From: Symsagittifera roscoffensis
Lineage: Eukaryota > Xenacoelomorpha > Acoela > Convolutidae
Assembly: GCF_963678635.1 (NCBI RefSeq)
Contig: NC_087063.1
Span: 36,492,540-36,556,539 of the forward strand
Length of the DNA: 64,000 nt
Direction of reading: 5' to 3'
The first letter of the stretch is position 1. Every line of letters begins with the position of its first letter. Of the stretch, positions 48,301-53,208 are shown in pieces. The notes beneath the pieces are model-generated. The model made no database searches. It was not told the DNA's origin and worked only from the letters and a program-made list of their open reading frames with translations. Position numbers and translations under genes: made by a program.

Positions 48301-48794
48301 TTCATTTTTATATAAGATTTTTGATGTAGGATTTTGATATAAGAGACTTCACTACCTTATCGACTCTTAACAATCAAGACAAACCGAGCAGAAGCCTTTT
48401 CGAGCAGCTGCAGAATCTACAAGCGCCGTTGAAAATTGTGATACTATTAGTTTGTGAAACTGAAGTGACTTTAGCCAGAAGTTGAATTCTGTCGCTTGCG
48501 TGTGAAATTCTATCAGTTTCAAAATGCGAAGATGTTTTCAACTTATACGGACTCAGTGTCGACATATTAAAGAGAGTGATCAAACATAGCTTTGATGGAC
48601 TTACATGCTGCAACTGCTTGAGAATGTTGACCTCGCTCAAGACGTCATTGGCAGAGCTGCGCAGCACCCCACTTGTAGTTGCTGAGGGTGCTATGATTGT
48701 ACTAGTGAAGGACTTCTTGTCCACTATTTTCATGGCGAATTGACGGGAGAAATCTGCCTCGAGGAACACAAGAAACACATCCCCACACGCGCCT
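12037..48794 (-). CDS. chk2: Chk2-like checkpoint serine/threonine kinase (gene span, seven 3' exons)
   Basis: Seven exons join in frame (48794-48605, 23925-23861, 23789-23690, 23310-23060, 19097-18982, 15777-15692, 12333-12037) to give 367 residues, N-terminally incomplete. Every junction has GT and AG ends and the phases agree. In order they encode the GACGDV glycine loop, the AMK lysine, the SEVNIL helix-C Glu, [11 protein letters not shown], the Chk2-characteristic activation segment [28 protein letters not shown], the ALRHNWLK end of the C-lobe, and a 98-residue tail ending in a basic GAKKAKVDK motif that may be a nuclear localisation signal. Chk2 acts in the nucleus, activated by ATM after DNA breaks; both T-loop threonines are kept. 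No catalytic residue is lost, so it looks functional. The FHA domain and start codon are not in the readable part. The 24.7-kb intron between the first two exons holds two other genes. Confidence 0.9.
12975..13327. mobile_element. hAT-like non-autonomous element, 353 bp
   Basis: It begins CAGTGGCGTGCGCTG and ends CCCACGGGAGGCTACTG, an imperfect terminal inverted repeat (CAGTGGC against CAGTAGC). It is flanked by TTCTTGAC on the left and TTCTTGAA on the right, a 7 of 8 match to an 8-bp target-site duplication as made by hAT transposases. No coding potential. Confidence 0.65.
13547..13759 (+). other. coding-like open segment, unassigned
   Basis: One plus-strand frame stays open for about 70 codons and has protein-like composition, ending [20 protein letters not shown] then [15 protein letters not shown] and a TAA stop at 13757-13759. 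It has no evident start codon. It sits between a hAT-like element and the MULE relic, so it may be another transposon remnant. I recognise no domain. Confidence 0.25.
14543..15010 (+). pseudogene. MULE (Mutator-like) transposase relic
   Basis: The frame starting near 14543 reads [18 protein letters not shown], then one frameshift leads to [20 protein letters not shown] and [12 protein letters not shown]. Next comes [20 protein letters not shown] and, after a stop, [13 protein letters not shown]. This order (VYALLP, D/E-FE-A, GCFFH-Q-W/Y-R-IQ, LAFLP-DV) is the DDE-type MULE transposase core. The first His of the usual CFFH is Asn here, and at least two stops interrupt it, so it is inactive. 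It lies in a Chk2 intron, on the opposite strand. Confidence 0.72.
15692..15777 (-). CDS. chk2: Chk2-like kinase, exon ending the C-lobe
   Basis: 86 bp, acceptor cttttcag, donor gtgaga. It reads [20 protein letters not shown] then ALRHNWLK, aligning with [26 protein letters not shown]. The Arg before Phe and the HNW turn that closes protein kinase domains are kept. Confidence 0.88.
16440..16513 (-). repeat. tRNA-like module (A and B boxes), SINE-derived
   Basis: On the minus strand TGGCTGAGTGGTTAGTGC is a good A box and AGATTCAAATTC a degraded B box. Next to it on the plus strand is ACTAGCCACCAA, also found beside the modules at 18608 and 37398. Confidence 0.6.
17785..17930 (+). repeat. tRNA-derived SINE-like element, copy b
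   Basis: Contains the B box GGTTCGAGTCT at 17833-17843, followed by CGGCCGG and the same T-rich, AATTG and TTGTCGGA tail as the copy at 9655-9800. Confidence 0.6.
18605..18672 (-). repeat. tRNA-like module with intact B box
   Basis: The minus strand shows an A-box-like TGGCTCAGATGTTGG and a perfect B box GGTTCGATTCC. The acceptor ends do not pair, and the flank CACTAGCCACCAATAAACC is shared with other copies. I therefore call it a dispersed repeat, not a functional tRNA gene. Confidence 0.6.
18982..19097 (-). CDS. chk2: Chk2-like kinase, exon with YPPF
   Basis: 116 bp, acceptor aattag, donor gtcaga. It encodes [16 protein letters not shown], then [19 protein letters not shown], matching the SGYPPF and following helix G region of Chk2. 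Phases 2 in and 1 out match the neighbouring exons. Confidence 0.88.
19100..20790. other. Chk2 intron sequence, no gene recognised
   Basis: AT-rich; open frames here have no protein-like composition. A short direct repeat, ttgagcgaccatgtaatttt, occurs at about 19302 and 19347. Confidence 0.45.
21785..22490 (+). repeat. dispersed element bounded by hairpin modules A and B
   Basis: Module A (GAGCTTCGCACTACTTGCGA) at 21790 and module B (GTACCCGATTGCAAAACCCT then TGCTTATCG) at 22450-22488 bound about 700 bp. In the module B consensus ACCCTTGC and GCAAGGGT pair around a TTATC loop. No coding capacity. Confidence 0.45.
22976..23018 (+). repeat. hairpin module B of a dispersed family
   Basis: Reads TTCCCGATTGCAATAACCTT then GCTTATCGCAAGGGTAA. 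Other same-sense copies: 16783-16829, 22450-22488 and, degraded, 28064-28100 and 33910-33945. Reverse copies are near 3075-3105 and 17225-17262. Confidence 0.6.
23060..23310 (-). CDS. chk2: Chk2-like kinase, catalytic and activation loop exon
   Basis: 251 bp, acceptor tttcag, donor gtgagt. It encodes [19 protein letters not shown], the Mg-binding DFG, the activation loop [10 protein letters not shown] with both conserved threonines, NYLAPE, and [12 protein letters not shown]. The catalytic Asp, Lys and Asn of HRDLKPEN are all present. This is the most diagnostic exon for assigning the gene to Chk2 rather than another CAMK-group kinase. Confidence 0.95.
23690..23789 (-). CDS. chk2: Chk2-like kinase, exon with GGELFD and helix E
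   Basis: 100 bp between a tttcag acceptor and a gtgtag donor. It encodes [11 protein letters not shown], then [12 protein letters not shown], the hinge and helix E. GGELFD and LYFYQMLLA are typical of Chk2 and related CAMK-group kinases. The intron to the previous exon is only 71 bp. Confidence 0.9.
23861..23925 (-). CDS. chk2: Chk2-like kinase, exon with [11 protein letters not shown]
   Basis: 65 bp, phase 0 in and phase 2 out. The acceptor reads tgtttcag and the donor gtatgt. It encodes [21 protein letters not shown], the strands 4-5 and gatekeeper region, and aligns with the family's [21 protein letters not shown]. It completes the LKQLQH end of the upstream exon across a 24,679-bp intron. 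Confidence 0.9.
24274..24716. mobile_element. hAT-type MITE with CCGGAT-rich ends, 443 bp
   Basis: A perfect 8-bp target-site duplication TAACAAAG lies at 24266-24273 and 24717-24724. The termini are TAGAGATGTACCGGATT and, inverted, TAGAGATGTGACCGGATC. Each end carries several copies of CCGGAT/ATCCGG in both orientations (24287-24370 and 24637-24706), so subterminal repeats can form many hairpins. No coding capacity. It lies in the small-exon end of the large Chk2 intron. Confidence 0.88.
25211..25471 (+). repeat. dispersed 250-bp repeat with B-box-like GGTTCGAACCC, copy 1
   Basis: Shares ATGCCTCAATTTATA, AGCGGACGC, the B-box-like GGTTCGAACCC, CTACAGATC, TATCCTTAGCATTGGCTGT and CTGGTTATTGATCAAAA, in this order, with 47766-48005. 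Probably SINE-derived. Confidence 0.7.
26000..26841 (-). pseudogene. RNase H domain relic of a non-LTR retrotransposon
   Basis: Minus-strand frames spell a broken RNase H domain: [20 protein letters not shown], then [13 protein letters not shown], then [14 protein letters not shown], then [20 protein letters not shown]. All four acidic catalytic positions (TDGS, SEM, TDS, RADK) are still visible. The frame is interrupted by a stop shortly after GAVVITLL and by a 77-bp tandem duplication at 26376-26529 that repeats the [12 protein letters not shown] region. Such domains follow the reverse transcriptase in several non-LTR clades; no RT is readable next to it, so this is a 3' remnant. Confidence 0.8.
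26376..26529. repeat. 77-bp tandem duplication inside the RNase H relic
   Basis: The segment starting ccaagtctcgcaaaaccac at 26376 restarts at 26453 with nearly no changes. It must postdate inactivation of the element. Confidence 0.9.
27530..28100 (+). repeat. dispersed element bounded by hairpin modules A and B
   Basis: Module A (GAGCTTCGCGCCACTTGCGA) at 27540 and a degraded module B (TTCCCGATTGCACTACACTT) at 28064-28100, with GATGCGGCAACTAAGCCGAC at 27991 between them. That same interior block appears at 45663 and 49801. Confidence 0.5.
28502..28722. mobile_element. MULE-like foldback MITE, 221 bp
   Basis: Nearly the whole element is a palindrome with arms of about 80 bp. The inner arms start CAGTATTTAGACAGCCGCG at 28512 and mirror at 28712. 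The outer termini start GG. A 9-bp direct repeat CGCACACCC flanks it (28493-28501 and 28723-28731), the size made by Mutator-like transposases. Related copies sit in every unit of the tandem array near 53012, 56374, 59923 and 63477. Confidence 0.82.
29251..29482. repeat. 116-bp tandem duplication
   Basis: tttataaactgttttgaaaa begins at 29251 and again at 29367. The two copies end with the same ctctgaatgactg and differ at only a few bases. Confidence 0.92.
29965..29979. repeat. GA microsatellite
   Basis: A run of GA dinucleotides. Confidence 0.85.
30123..30380 (-). CDS. 85-aa single-pass membrane protein, nested in the Chk2 intron
   Basis: Intact frame from ATG 30380 to the stop at 30123, visibly richer in G+C than its surroundings. 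A short N-terminus ([11 protein letters not shown]) precedes one transmembrane helix at about residues 12-32 ([20 protein letters not shown]). A strongly basic stop-transfer [12 protein letters not shown] follows, then a Ser/Lys-rich tail. The lack of a cleavable signal and the basic flank after the helix predict N-outside, C-inside topology. I do not recognise the family. It lies on the same strand as, and wholly inside, the 24.7-kb Chk2 intron, so it should have its own promoter. It could instead be one exon of a larger gene, though start, helix and stop make a sensible whole. Confidence 0.7.
   Translation of the reverse strand: MGDPAAIDPSTLIVFCCVVGAFAATILGAVLKYHYDRRKLKRQSYNPAAVASQKSSSGTNGLPNATEMVSVKSKKSKTPQEDSNV
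30385..31850. other. intron sequence upstream of the 85-aa gene
   Basis: No protein-like frame or repeat recognised. The promoter of the 85-aa gene should lie in its first few hundred bases. Confidence 0.35.
32478..32516 (+). repeat. hairpin module A of a dispersed family
   Basis: Reads ATCGCAAGTGGTGCAAAGCT followed by CCGCTTCACCTCTGTA. A close match to the consensus with paired changes on both sides of the hairpin. Confidence 0.65.
32833..33148. mobile_element. foldback element with GGATCTTGTTAAC termini
   Basis: The left end GGATCTTGTTAACTATTTTC is mirrored at 33126-33148. The left arm is a tandem triplication of a roughly 30-bp unit (TTGTTAACTATTTTCCCCC) at 32836-32910. The flanks AAAAAAT match on both sides, but that sequence is too simple to prove a duplication. 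Confidence 0.5.
34788..35555 (+). repeat. composite dispersed repeat (antisense tRNA-like module to TATATAAG module)
   Basis: The block begins with a minus-strand tRNA-like module (34790-34850; A box TAGCGCAGTTGG, B box AGTTCGATTGC). It continues with a GCAGCAAAA block and an ACAGTCAACAGACATGCGG block (35148-35195), and ends with a promoter-like segment containing TATATAAG at 35515-35522, followed by CTCATCGAATCTTA. The same modules in the same order recur near 37398-37890 and, in part, at 37920-38310 and 46485-46680. Confidence 0.55.
35820..36074 (-). other. possible exon or small coding remnant
   Basis: A minus-strand frame of 84 codons, richer in G+C than its surroundings, reads [20 protein letters not shown] followed by an Arg/Ser-rich stretch and a stop. 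An AG acceptor (catgcag) occurs just upstream near 36092. It may be the last exon of another nested gene or a gag-like remnant. Nothing in it is diagnostic. Confidence 0.3.
36744..36756. repeat. 13-base G run
   Basis: Uninterrupted G homopolymer within AT-rich intron sequence. Confidence 0.9.
37062..37269. mobile_element. GGCTCTTTTTCC-family hAT-like MITE, copy 1
   Basis: Termini GGCTCTTTTTCCTCC and, inverted, GGCTCTTTTTCCTTTTCCCC. Flanks AAAAATCT and AAAAATAT match at 7 of 8 positions. A 16-base C run lies just inside the left end. The interior is homologous to the element at 41297. Confidence 0.7.
37398..37890 (+). repeat. composite dispersed repeat, second copy
   Basis: A minus-strand tRNA-like module (37398-37478; A box TGGCTCAGTGGTTAGTGC, B box AGATCGAATCC) is followed by ACTAGCCACAAATGAAGCAG. 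The block ends with CACCGCAACCTATATAAG (TATA at 37853-37860) and TTCATCGACTCTTA. Confidence 0.55.
38477..38688. mobile_element. GGCTCTTTTTCC-family hAT-like MITE, copy 2
   Basis: Termini GGCTCTTTTCCAGTTCCCCC and, inverted, GACTCTTTTCCAGTCCCCCC form arms of more than 25 bp. A perfect 8-bp target-site duplication AAAAACTG lies on both sides (38469-38476 and 38689-38696). Confidence 0.85.
38855..40229 (-). CDS. 433-aa single-pass membrane protein, two exons, nested in the Chk2 intron
   Basis: Exon 1 (40229-39401) and exon 2 (39327-38855) join across a 73-bp intron with a gtaata donor and a tgttttag acceptor. The phase-1 junction reads [13 protein letters not shown]. The acceptor is a TAGCAG (NAGNAG) pair, so a one-residue splice variant is possible. 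I start at ATG 40229 (a second ATG lies at 40223), because the in-frame codon at 40238 is GTG. Residues about 15-34 form one transmembrane helix ([20 protein letters not shown]), followed by basic residues and a long cytoplasmic-type tail. The tail has a charged [20 protein letters not shown] segment that may be coiled coil, a run of acidic [10 protein letters not shown], a Gln-rich patch and many Asn/Gln/His/Met-rich stretches. No domain is recognised. The frame is open upstream of 40229, so an extra 5' exon is possible. Confidence 0.78.
40240..41285. other. intron sequence upstream of the 433-aa gene
   Basis: A roughly 100-bp direct repeat is visible: ccaccagttttacggacaaaacg at 40385 echoes accagtttggcgacaaaatgcg at 40291, each followed by gttaggatcatatcag (40328 and 40426). 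A promoter for the nested gene is expected here, but none is identified. Confidence 0.45.
41297..41476. mobile_element. GGCTCTTTTTCC-family hAT-like MITE, copy 3
   Basis: Termini GGCTCTTTTTCCTCCACCCC and, inverted, GGCCCTTTTTCCTTCCCCCC. A perfect 8-bp duplication GGCTGTTG flanks it (41289-41296 and 41477-41484). The interior shares gagtggttttac and cggacaa blocks with the copy at 37062. Confidence 0.88.
41985..42060 (+). repeat. tRNA-like SINE head
   Basis: The plus strand shows an A-box-like CGTGGCTCAGAAGT and a B-box-like GGATTCAATTCC with tRNA-like spacing, followed by an A-rich region. No cloverleaf closes. Confidence 0.5.
42343..42383. repeat. short tandem repeat, 16-bp unit
   Basis: Two full copies and a partial third of ggtttgattcagttag. 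Confidence 0.85.
42523..44100 (+). pseudogene. non-LTR reverse transcriptase relic with C-terminal CCHC finger
   Basis: Plus-strand frames, shifted relative to each other, show an RT in the right order: [18 protein letters not shown] near 42745-42795, [13 protein letters not shown] near 42836-42878, the catalytic FFVDD near 42930-42948, then a thumb region with [20 protein letters not shown] and [15 protein letters not shown] near 43070-43220. Further on, 43909-44096 encodes two zinc-finger-like segments: an incomplete C-x(n)-H-x4-C and a clear [20 protein letters not shown] (C-x2-C-x12-H-x4-C) after an in-frame stop. RT followed by C-terminal CCHC fits non-LTR elements with a sequence-specific endonuclease. 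Frameshifts and stops make it dead. Confidence 0.78.
44621..44945. repeat. 163-bp perfect or near-perfect tandem duplication
   Basis: gttcaatttgaggaaaactc begins at 44621 and again at 44784. No differences were noticed through tttttttaagaca, so it is recent. Confidence 0.95.
45188..46043. repeat. 856-bp block, copy 1 (partner 49326-50181)
   Basis: Nearly identical to 49326-50181, differing by a handful of bases and single-base indels. It carries the interior and module B of the A/B hairpin family; module A at 45117 lies just outside the shared block. Confidence 0.93.
46485..46680 (+). repeat. composite dispersed repeat, partial copy
   Basis: Carries the ATAGCCAACATACAG and AATGAACACAAGG blocks (46488-46530) and the ATCATCGCGACCTATATAAA module (TATA at 46650-46657). 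The tRNA-like end is absent. A further isolated promoter-like piece, GATATAAGAGACTTCACTAC then ATCGACTCTTAAC, lies at 48336-48370. Confidence 0.5.
46880..47590 (-). pseudogene. Jockey-like non-LTR retrotransposon C-terminal relic
   Basis: The minus strand reads [18 protein letters not shown] then [16 protein letters not shown], typical of the region after the RT fingers in Jockey-clade elements. After one frameshift it continues [20 protein letters not shown]. Further down near 47020 comes [20 protein letters not shown] with [11 protein letters not shown], the degenerate C-terminal cysteine/histidine motif of the same clade, with the last Cys lost. No RT catalytic motif is left. Confidence 0.75.
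47766..48005 (+). repeat. dispersed 250-bp repeat with B-box-like GGTTCGAACCC, copy 2
   Basis: Homologous along its length to 25211-25471, about 10-15 percent diverged by eye, with a few small indels. Confidence 0.7.
48605..48794 (-). CDS. chk2: Chk2-like kinase, exon encoding the N-lobe
   Basis: 190 bp. The acceptor reads gtgttcag and the donor gtaagt. The exon supplies one base plus 63 codons: [10 protein letters not shown], the ATP-binding lysine in FAMKIVDKK, an S/T-rich insert, and the helix-C Glu in [14 protein letters not shown]. The frame stays open further upstream and reads [12 protein letters not shown] there, which loosely resembles the family's KTLGSGACG. An acceptor further 5' is therefore possible, but Phe in place of the first loop Gly argues for the boundary chosen. 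Confidence 0.85.
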
Positions 48795-48972
48795 CTGAAC
48801 ACAGTTTTGAGGTATTTGACAAAAAAAAATTTCTGTATTTTCAGGACAACAAACTGTGCTACTTGCACAATAACAGGCTATCCTTGTTTTTCATTTACAT
48901 TCGGCCAAATGGGTTTGATTGATATGTTCAGGTCTTTAGTGTTTCCCGCAAAGTTATTTCGGTAAGCAGGCA

Positions 48973-49089
48973 GGATCTACTCAACAATCCCCCCTTTCAA
49001 GAAAGAGGGAGATTCTGTAGTAGATACAATAGGGTGGAGATTGTTAAGTAGATACAATAGGGGGGGGGGAGAAATTGTTAATTAGATCC
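48973..49089. mobile_element. short foldback related to the GGATCTTGTTAAC element
   Basis: It begins GGATCTACTCAACAATCCCC and ends GAAATTGTTAATTAGATCC, inverted, with an internal tandem of gtagatacaataggg (49016 and 49051). It shares the GGATCT-TTAAC-CCCCC terminus of the 32833 element. It lies directly before the tandem array. Confidence 0.45.
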
Positions 49090-49128
49090 AACAGGCACAA
49101 TGGAACAATATTAGAATTACGCGGGTGC

Positions 49129-50600
49129 CGGACATCAAGCCGACGGGACTTCAAGCCGAAACGTAAAGTTAGGGACTTCAAGCCAAAGATTTTCTCATTA
49201 AGTCATGATAATTGAATTATTTGAAAACTAAGGAATTTCCCATTTTCATGATCTTTCTTTAGTAGTTACAGGCATTTTCATAACATTATCCTCCAAATGT
49301 GATATTTAGGAAAGTTCAAAAATAAAAAATTAGGAAAACTGTTCTTGTCAAAAAAAAAATGTTGGTAAAAAAAGGTGGTCTCATGCATTTGTGTCCCTTC
49401 TAAGCCAGATGATTGACTGAAATTGAATTTATAACTAACAAGCAATAAAAAAACCGAAAATACCTGAGCAGAAACATTTCAGATCAAAAAAATCAAAACA
49501 ATTTTAAACTGATAATTTCATGTCCCTTTCCCCCCTCAGAGCACAACAACGCACTCAAAATGTTCTCGATTTTCAAACGACGCAAAAGAAACCCACAAGG
49601 TCAATATAAAATTAACCAAAATTTAATTAGCCGACAAAAGATAAAATTTGAAAAAAAAAATGAAATTTTCCCATATCGAGCTAGTAAAATTACAACCAAT
49701 GAGCAAAAATAAAATACGATTCGGCCGGACATTTAAAATGCTAAAACACTTAACGCAACATAAGTGAAAACTGTTTACAGAAAAAAAAAACGATTCTTAG
49801 ATGCGGCAACTAAGCCGACAAAATATGAGCAGACAAAAAAAGGCCGAAATTTTTTTGAACCGGAATAGTTAACCGTTTGAAAAAAAAACGGGTCCTAGTC
49901 AGATTTGAGCCCAAAACCTTTGCCGTCCTATTCGTTACCTCCAGGATAAGTGTACAGGAGACACTACGAAATTTGAATTCATCATGAACCAAGGTACCGC
50001 GAGTCCAGATGTGTCCTGTAGACGAAGTTGTTTACGGGAAAAAAGACTAGCACCCGATTGCTGTCCCGAGCATCTAAGTTGACTGAGCCCTAAATGCGTT
50101 TGAAACTTAATTTGATTATAAAACCAGTTATCAAATGTCTTCAGATAGCAGATAAGGCAATCCGAGTGATACGTGTTGCAATCAAGCCGACGGGACTTCA
50201 AGCCGAAACGTAAAGTTAGGGACTTCAAGCCAAAGATTTTCTCATTAAGTCATGATAATTGAATTATTTGAAAACTAAGGAATTTCCCATTTTCATGATC
50301 TTTCTTTAGTAGTTACAGGCATTTTCATAACATTATCCTCCAAATGTGATATTTAGGAAAGTTCAAAAATAAAAAACGTTTGACGGCAATTTTCTTGTTT
50401 ATAATTTATGCATTCCAAAACCGGCTGATATTGTTAACGGATGCCAATCCTAAGTAATGCATTGTCATGAATAACGCTTATTATGGACTAAACATGCCTA
50501 AAGTTTTGAAAAGCAACTTGTTTTTGATGAAAAAAGAGCGATTTGAGGTGCTTGTAAAGTTTCAATTTCGGCCTGAAGTCCTTTCGGCTTGTTGTCCTAG
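49129..50600. mobile_element. foldback segment F1 in array unit 1 (interrupted)
   Basis: The left arm GGACATCAAGCCGACGGGAC is mirrored by the right arm ending GGCTTGTTGTCCTAG, with TTCAAGCC/GGCCTGAAGTCC repeats in both arms. Intact shorter versions lie at 53216-53665, 56576-57009 and 60127-60559; a fifth starts at 63681. Confidence 0.6.
49326..50181. repeat. 856-bp block, copy 2, inserted in the tandem array
   Basis: Interrupts the first array unit. It is flanked by 196-bp direct copies of array sequence (49134-49329 and 50181-50376), both beginning atcaagccgacgggacttc and ending gttcaaaaataaaaaa. Confidence 0.92.
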
Positions 50601-50828
50601 ACCCCAATTACGCGTATAACACAATTCAGATTGGAAAATGTTCACCTTCCTATTAGAATTCAGATAGCGCAAACTAACTTCAGCGATCAAAGAGAGAAAG
50701 CGTCCAAAGCGGACAAATGCACAAAAAAAAGTTACAAATAATAACTTAAAAGTGTAACAAAAAGTAACCAATAGTAACTAGTACCTTAAAATTAACCAGC
50801 TGGCAACCTGGACTTGTAGGTCATGGTG

Positions 50829-51635
50829 CTAGGGATTTTAGCAGACCGGTTTTTCAGCAGACAGGGTTCTTTAACAGACACAGAACAATTATAAAGTGTG
50901 ATAGCTAACTTCAAACGCGGCATTGGCGATTAGCGACCGCTTGTTCCGCTGCGATTCAACTTCAATTCAAAACGGGGAGGAGGGTTCTCAAGCTTTAAGG
51001 ACCGAATGCTTGAAAACTTCAACCAATCAAAATCGCTAAGCATTTCTATTGGCTAAACGCTTTTCTCAGAAAATCGAAGTCAGTATTAACAGAAAATTTA
51101 TTAAATCAGTGGAAAATAATCAAAACTATTACAAATTGCGGGTTACAACCGCATTACTATACAGATAATCATCAAGATTATTGAGATCGAAACCATAAGA
51201 ATTTTTCAGTCTTGAAAACTTATCTGCTTATTATCTATTCGTCAATATTAACTTTAATGGCCTGGATTTATTTTCTTACTTTGAGATTTTCGCGATATAC
51301 TTTGAGATTTTGAACACTCAATTCTGATTGGTTGAAAAAAAGCTAAAATAACTTCAAGCGTTTGGTTCATCAAGCATGAGGGACGCCGCCAATCAACACG
51401 AGTGTTATTGTGCGCTTACACCTTTGTTTTGCCGCTAATTTAGAGTCTTGTGTTATTTGAAGTTGATAGTTTTGTTGACAAATCGCGAGATAATTGTCTT
51501 AATTGGTGAAGCGTGGAGATTCTTTTTGAATCTGTCAATCAATCAACCATCACTTTATTACGTTTGTTTGTTAAAAGACTCGTTTTTAACTTTGTATGCT
51601 AAAAGAATAGTCTGTTAAACGATCGGTCCCCGTAG
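50829..51635. mobile_element. foldback segment F2 in array unit 1
   Basis: The left end CTAGGGATTTTAGCAGACCG has two to three TTTAGCAGAC-like repeats. The right end has matching inverted GTCTGTTAAAC repeats and closes GATCGGTCCCCGTAG. The inverted match is imperfect. In units 3 and 4 most of this segment's left half is deleted. Confidence 0.45.
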
Positions 51636-51752
51636 GTCATCTATCCTTAGAAAGAAATTGTTTTCTCTTTTGATCAATCATCCTCCCAACCAAGGAAGCT
51701 CATGGATTTCTCCCGATGCTGAACATCTCAATGATAACACTACGCTCATATA

Positions 51753-52454
51753 CAGTGCTGATTTAAATTAAGATGACAAAACGAGCTAAACTTGAAATTT
51801 AAAAGGCGTTTTTCTCAATTTGGGTTGAGTTTAGGTGAAAAATTATGAAGATAAAACTTGCTTAAAAACTTAGCACAATTAGTATGGTGTAATTTGTTTC
51901 GCAAAATTCTGGCCAAAAACTTTACCACAAAAATGGGTCATTTTGGCTTTTCTTAGTTAATCAAAAAATACGCCAAAAATACCCAGTCGATCAAAGACAT
52001 AATTATATCAAAGTGAGCCTCTTACGTAGCCCAACAAACTTTAAGAAGGGTATAATCTCCAAAAATAATTGCAAACCGTTTAAATAAAATTTTATATAAA
52101 AAGTTGATATTTTATACATAAACAAATCAATTTATACCATGTTTAGGAGAATATACCCAGCTTAAAGTTTGTTTGGCTACATAAGGGGCTCACTTTGATA
52201 TAATTATGTCTGTGATCGACTGGGTATTTTTGGCGTAAATTTTGATTGACTAAGTAAAGCCAAAATGAACCATTTTAGTGGCAAAAGTTTTAGGCCCGAA
52301 TTTCGCAAAAAAAATTACACCATATTAATTTTGCTAAAATTTTAGGCTAGTTTTATCTTAATAAGTTTTCACCTAAAATCAACCCAATTTGAGAAAAACG
52401 CGTTTTAAATTTCAAGTTTGACGCGTTTTGTCCGGTTAATTCAAATCCGCACTG
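51753..52454. mobile_element. Tc1/mariner-like foldback F3, array unit 1
   Basis: A 702-bp palindrome. It begins CAGTGCTGATTTAAATTA, ends TTAATTCAAATCCGCACTG, and is flanked by TA on both sides. The two arms of about 330 bp run in mirror order (GACAAAACG, ACGCGTTTT-like, GGTTGAGTTTAGGTGAAAA, CACTTTGATATAATTA). TA duplication and CAGTG ends are hallmarks of the Tc1/mariner superfamily. No transposase. Confidence 0.75.
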
Positions 52455-52599
52455 TATCACGTCGAAAAATACGATTGAAACACAACGCTTAGCTAGCTAT
52501 GCTATGGTTTTGCAAAAATAGCCAGTTGGCCAGACTAGGTTGGAACTCAAGTAGACATAAAGAGAGTAGAACCCAGCCTCTTACTGCAACGGAGAACTC

Positions 52600-52626
52600 A
52601 TGATATACTGTTCGGTGTTCGGTGAA
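52600..52626. repeat. variable TTCGGTG minirepeat in the array units
   Basis: The 7-base unit ttcggtg occurs twice here, three times in unit 2 (about 55958-55980) and once in units 3 and 4 (58525, 59544, 62078, 63086). It is a small internal length polymorphism. Confidence 0.75.
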
Positions 52627-53011
52627 TTGAACGGTGGAATCCCTCATACGCGACGGACCGAAAGCGCTAAAATTAAAATCAGCCAATCAGATTTCGGTAA
52701 ACTAAAATTTGGAAAGAAAGTAAACATTTCCAGGGACTGAATATTGATATTGGCCGAATATGTAAACGACAGAAATAGGCAAAATTTTCAAATTGTCACT
52801 GACCGCCACCGAATTGGAACAAAATTCATATTTCAAAGGTTTAGTTATGAAAGAAGCAAAATGTTGCTTCATTTATTTCATTTTTATTGAATGGCAATTG
52901 CTTCTTTTCAAAAAATTGACTTTCGGCTAATTTTGTTTTCGGTCCTTCGCTCACGAATTTTTTCGCCCATTCAGTTCTTCGCGCATGTGAATAGACCCCG
53001 AATGAACTCAT

Positions 53012-53208
53012 GGTTATGTAGCAGTATTTAGATAAGCGCGTATTCAGAGTCGTCAGTAAATAGACAAATACTGTATTAACCAATCAGAATCGAGACAAGG
53101 AAGAAATGATTAACTAATAAAAATTTATTTCAAAAATTTGTTTTCTCATCTCGATTCTAATTGGTTAATACAGTATTTGTCTGTATGGTTAATACAGTAC
53201 TTGTCTGC
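53012..53208. mobile_element. MULE-like foldback MITE derivative (F4) in the array
   Basis: The left end GGTTATGTAGCAGTATTTAG and the inner arms TACTGTATTAACCAATCAGA and TCTAATTGGTTAATACAGTA match the free element at 28502. The right outer arm is replaced by a short repeat of gtatggttaatacagta. Equivalent copies: 56374-56568, 59923-60118, 63477-63672. Confidence 0.75.

Noticed and set aside
12037..48794. Chk2-like locus as a processed or decayed pseudogene
   Set aside because: It has introns, every splice site and phase is intact, and all catalytic motifs are kept with no stop.
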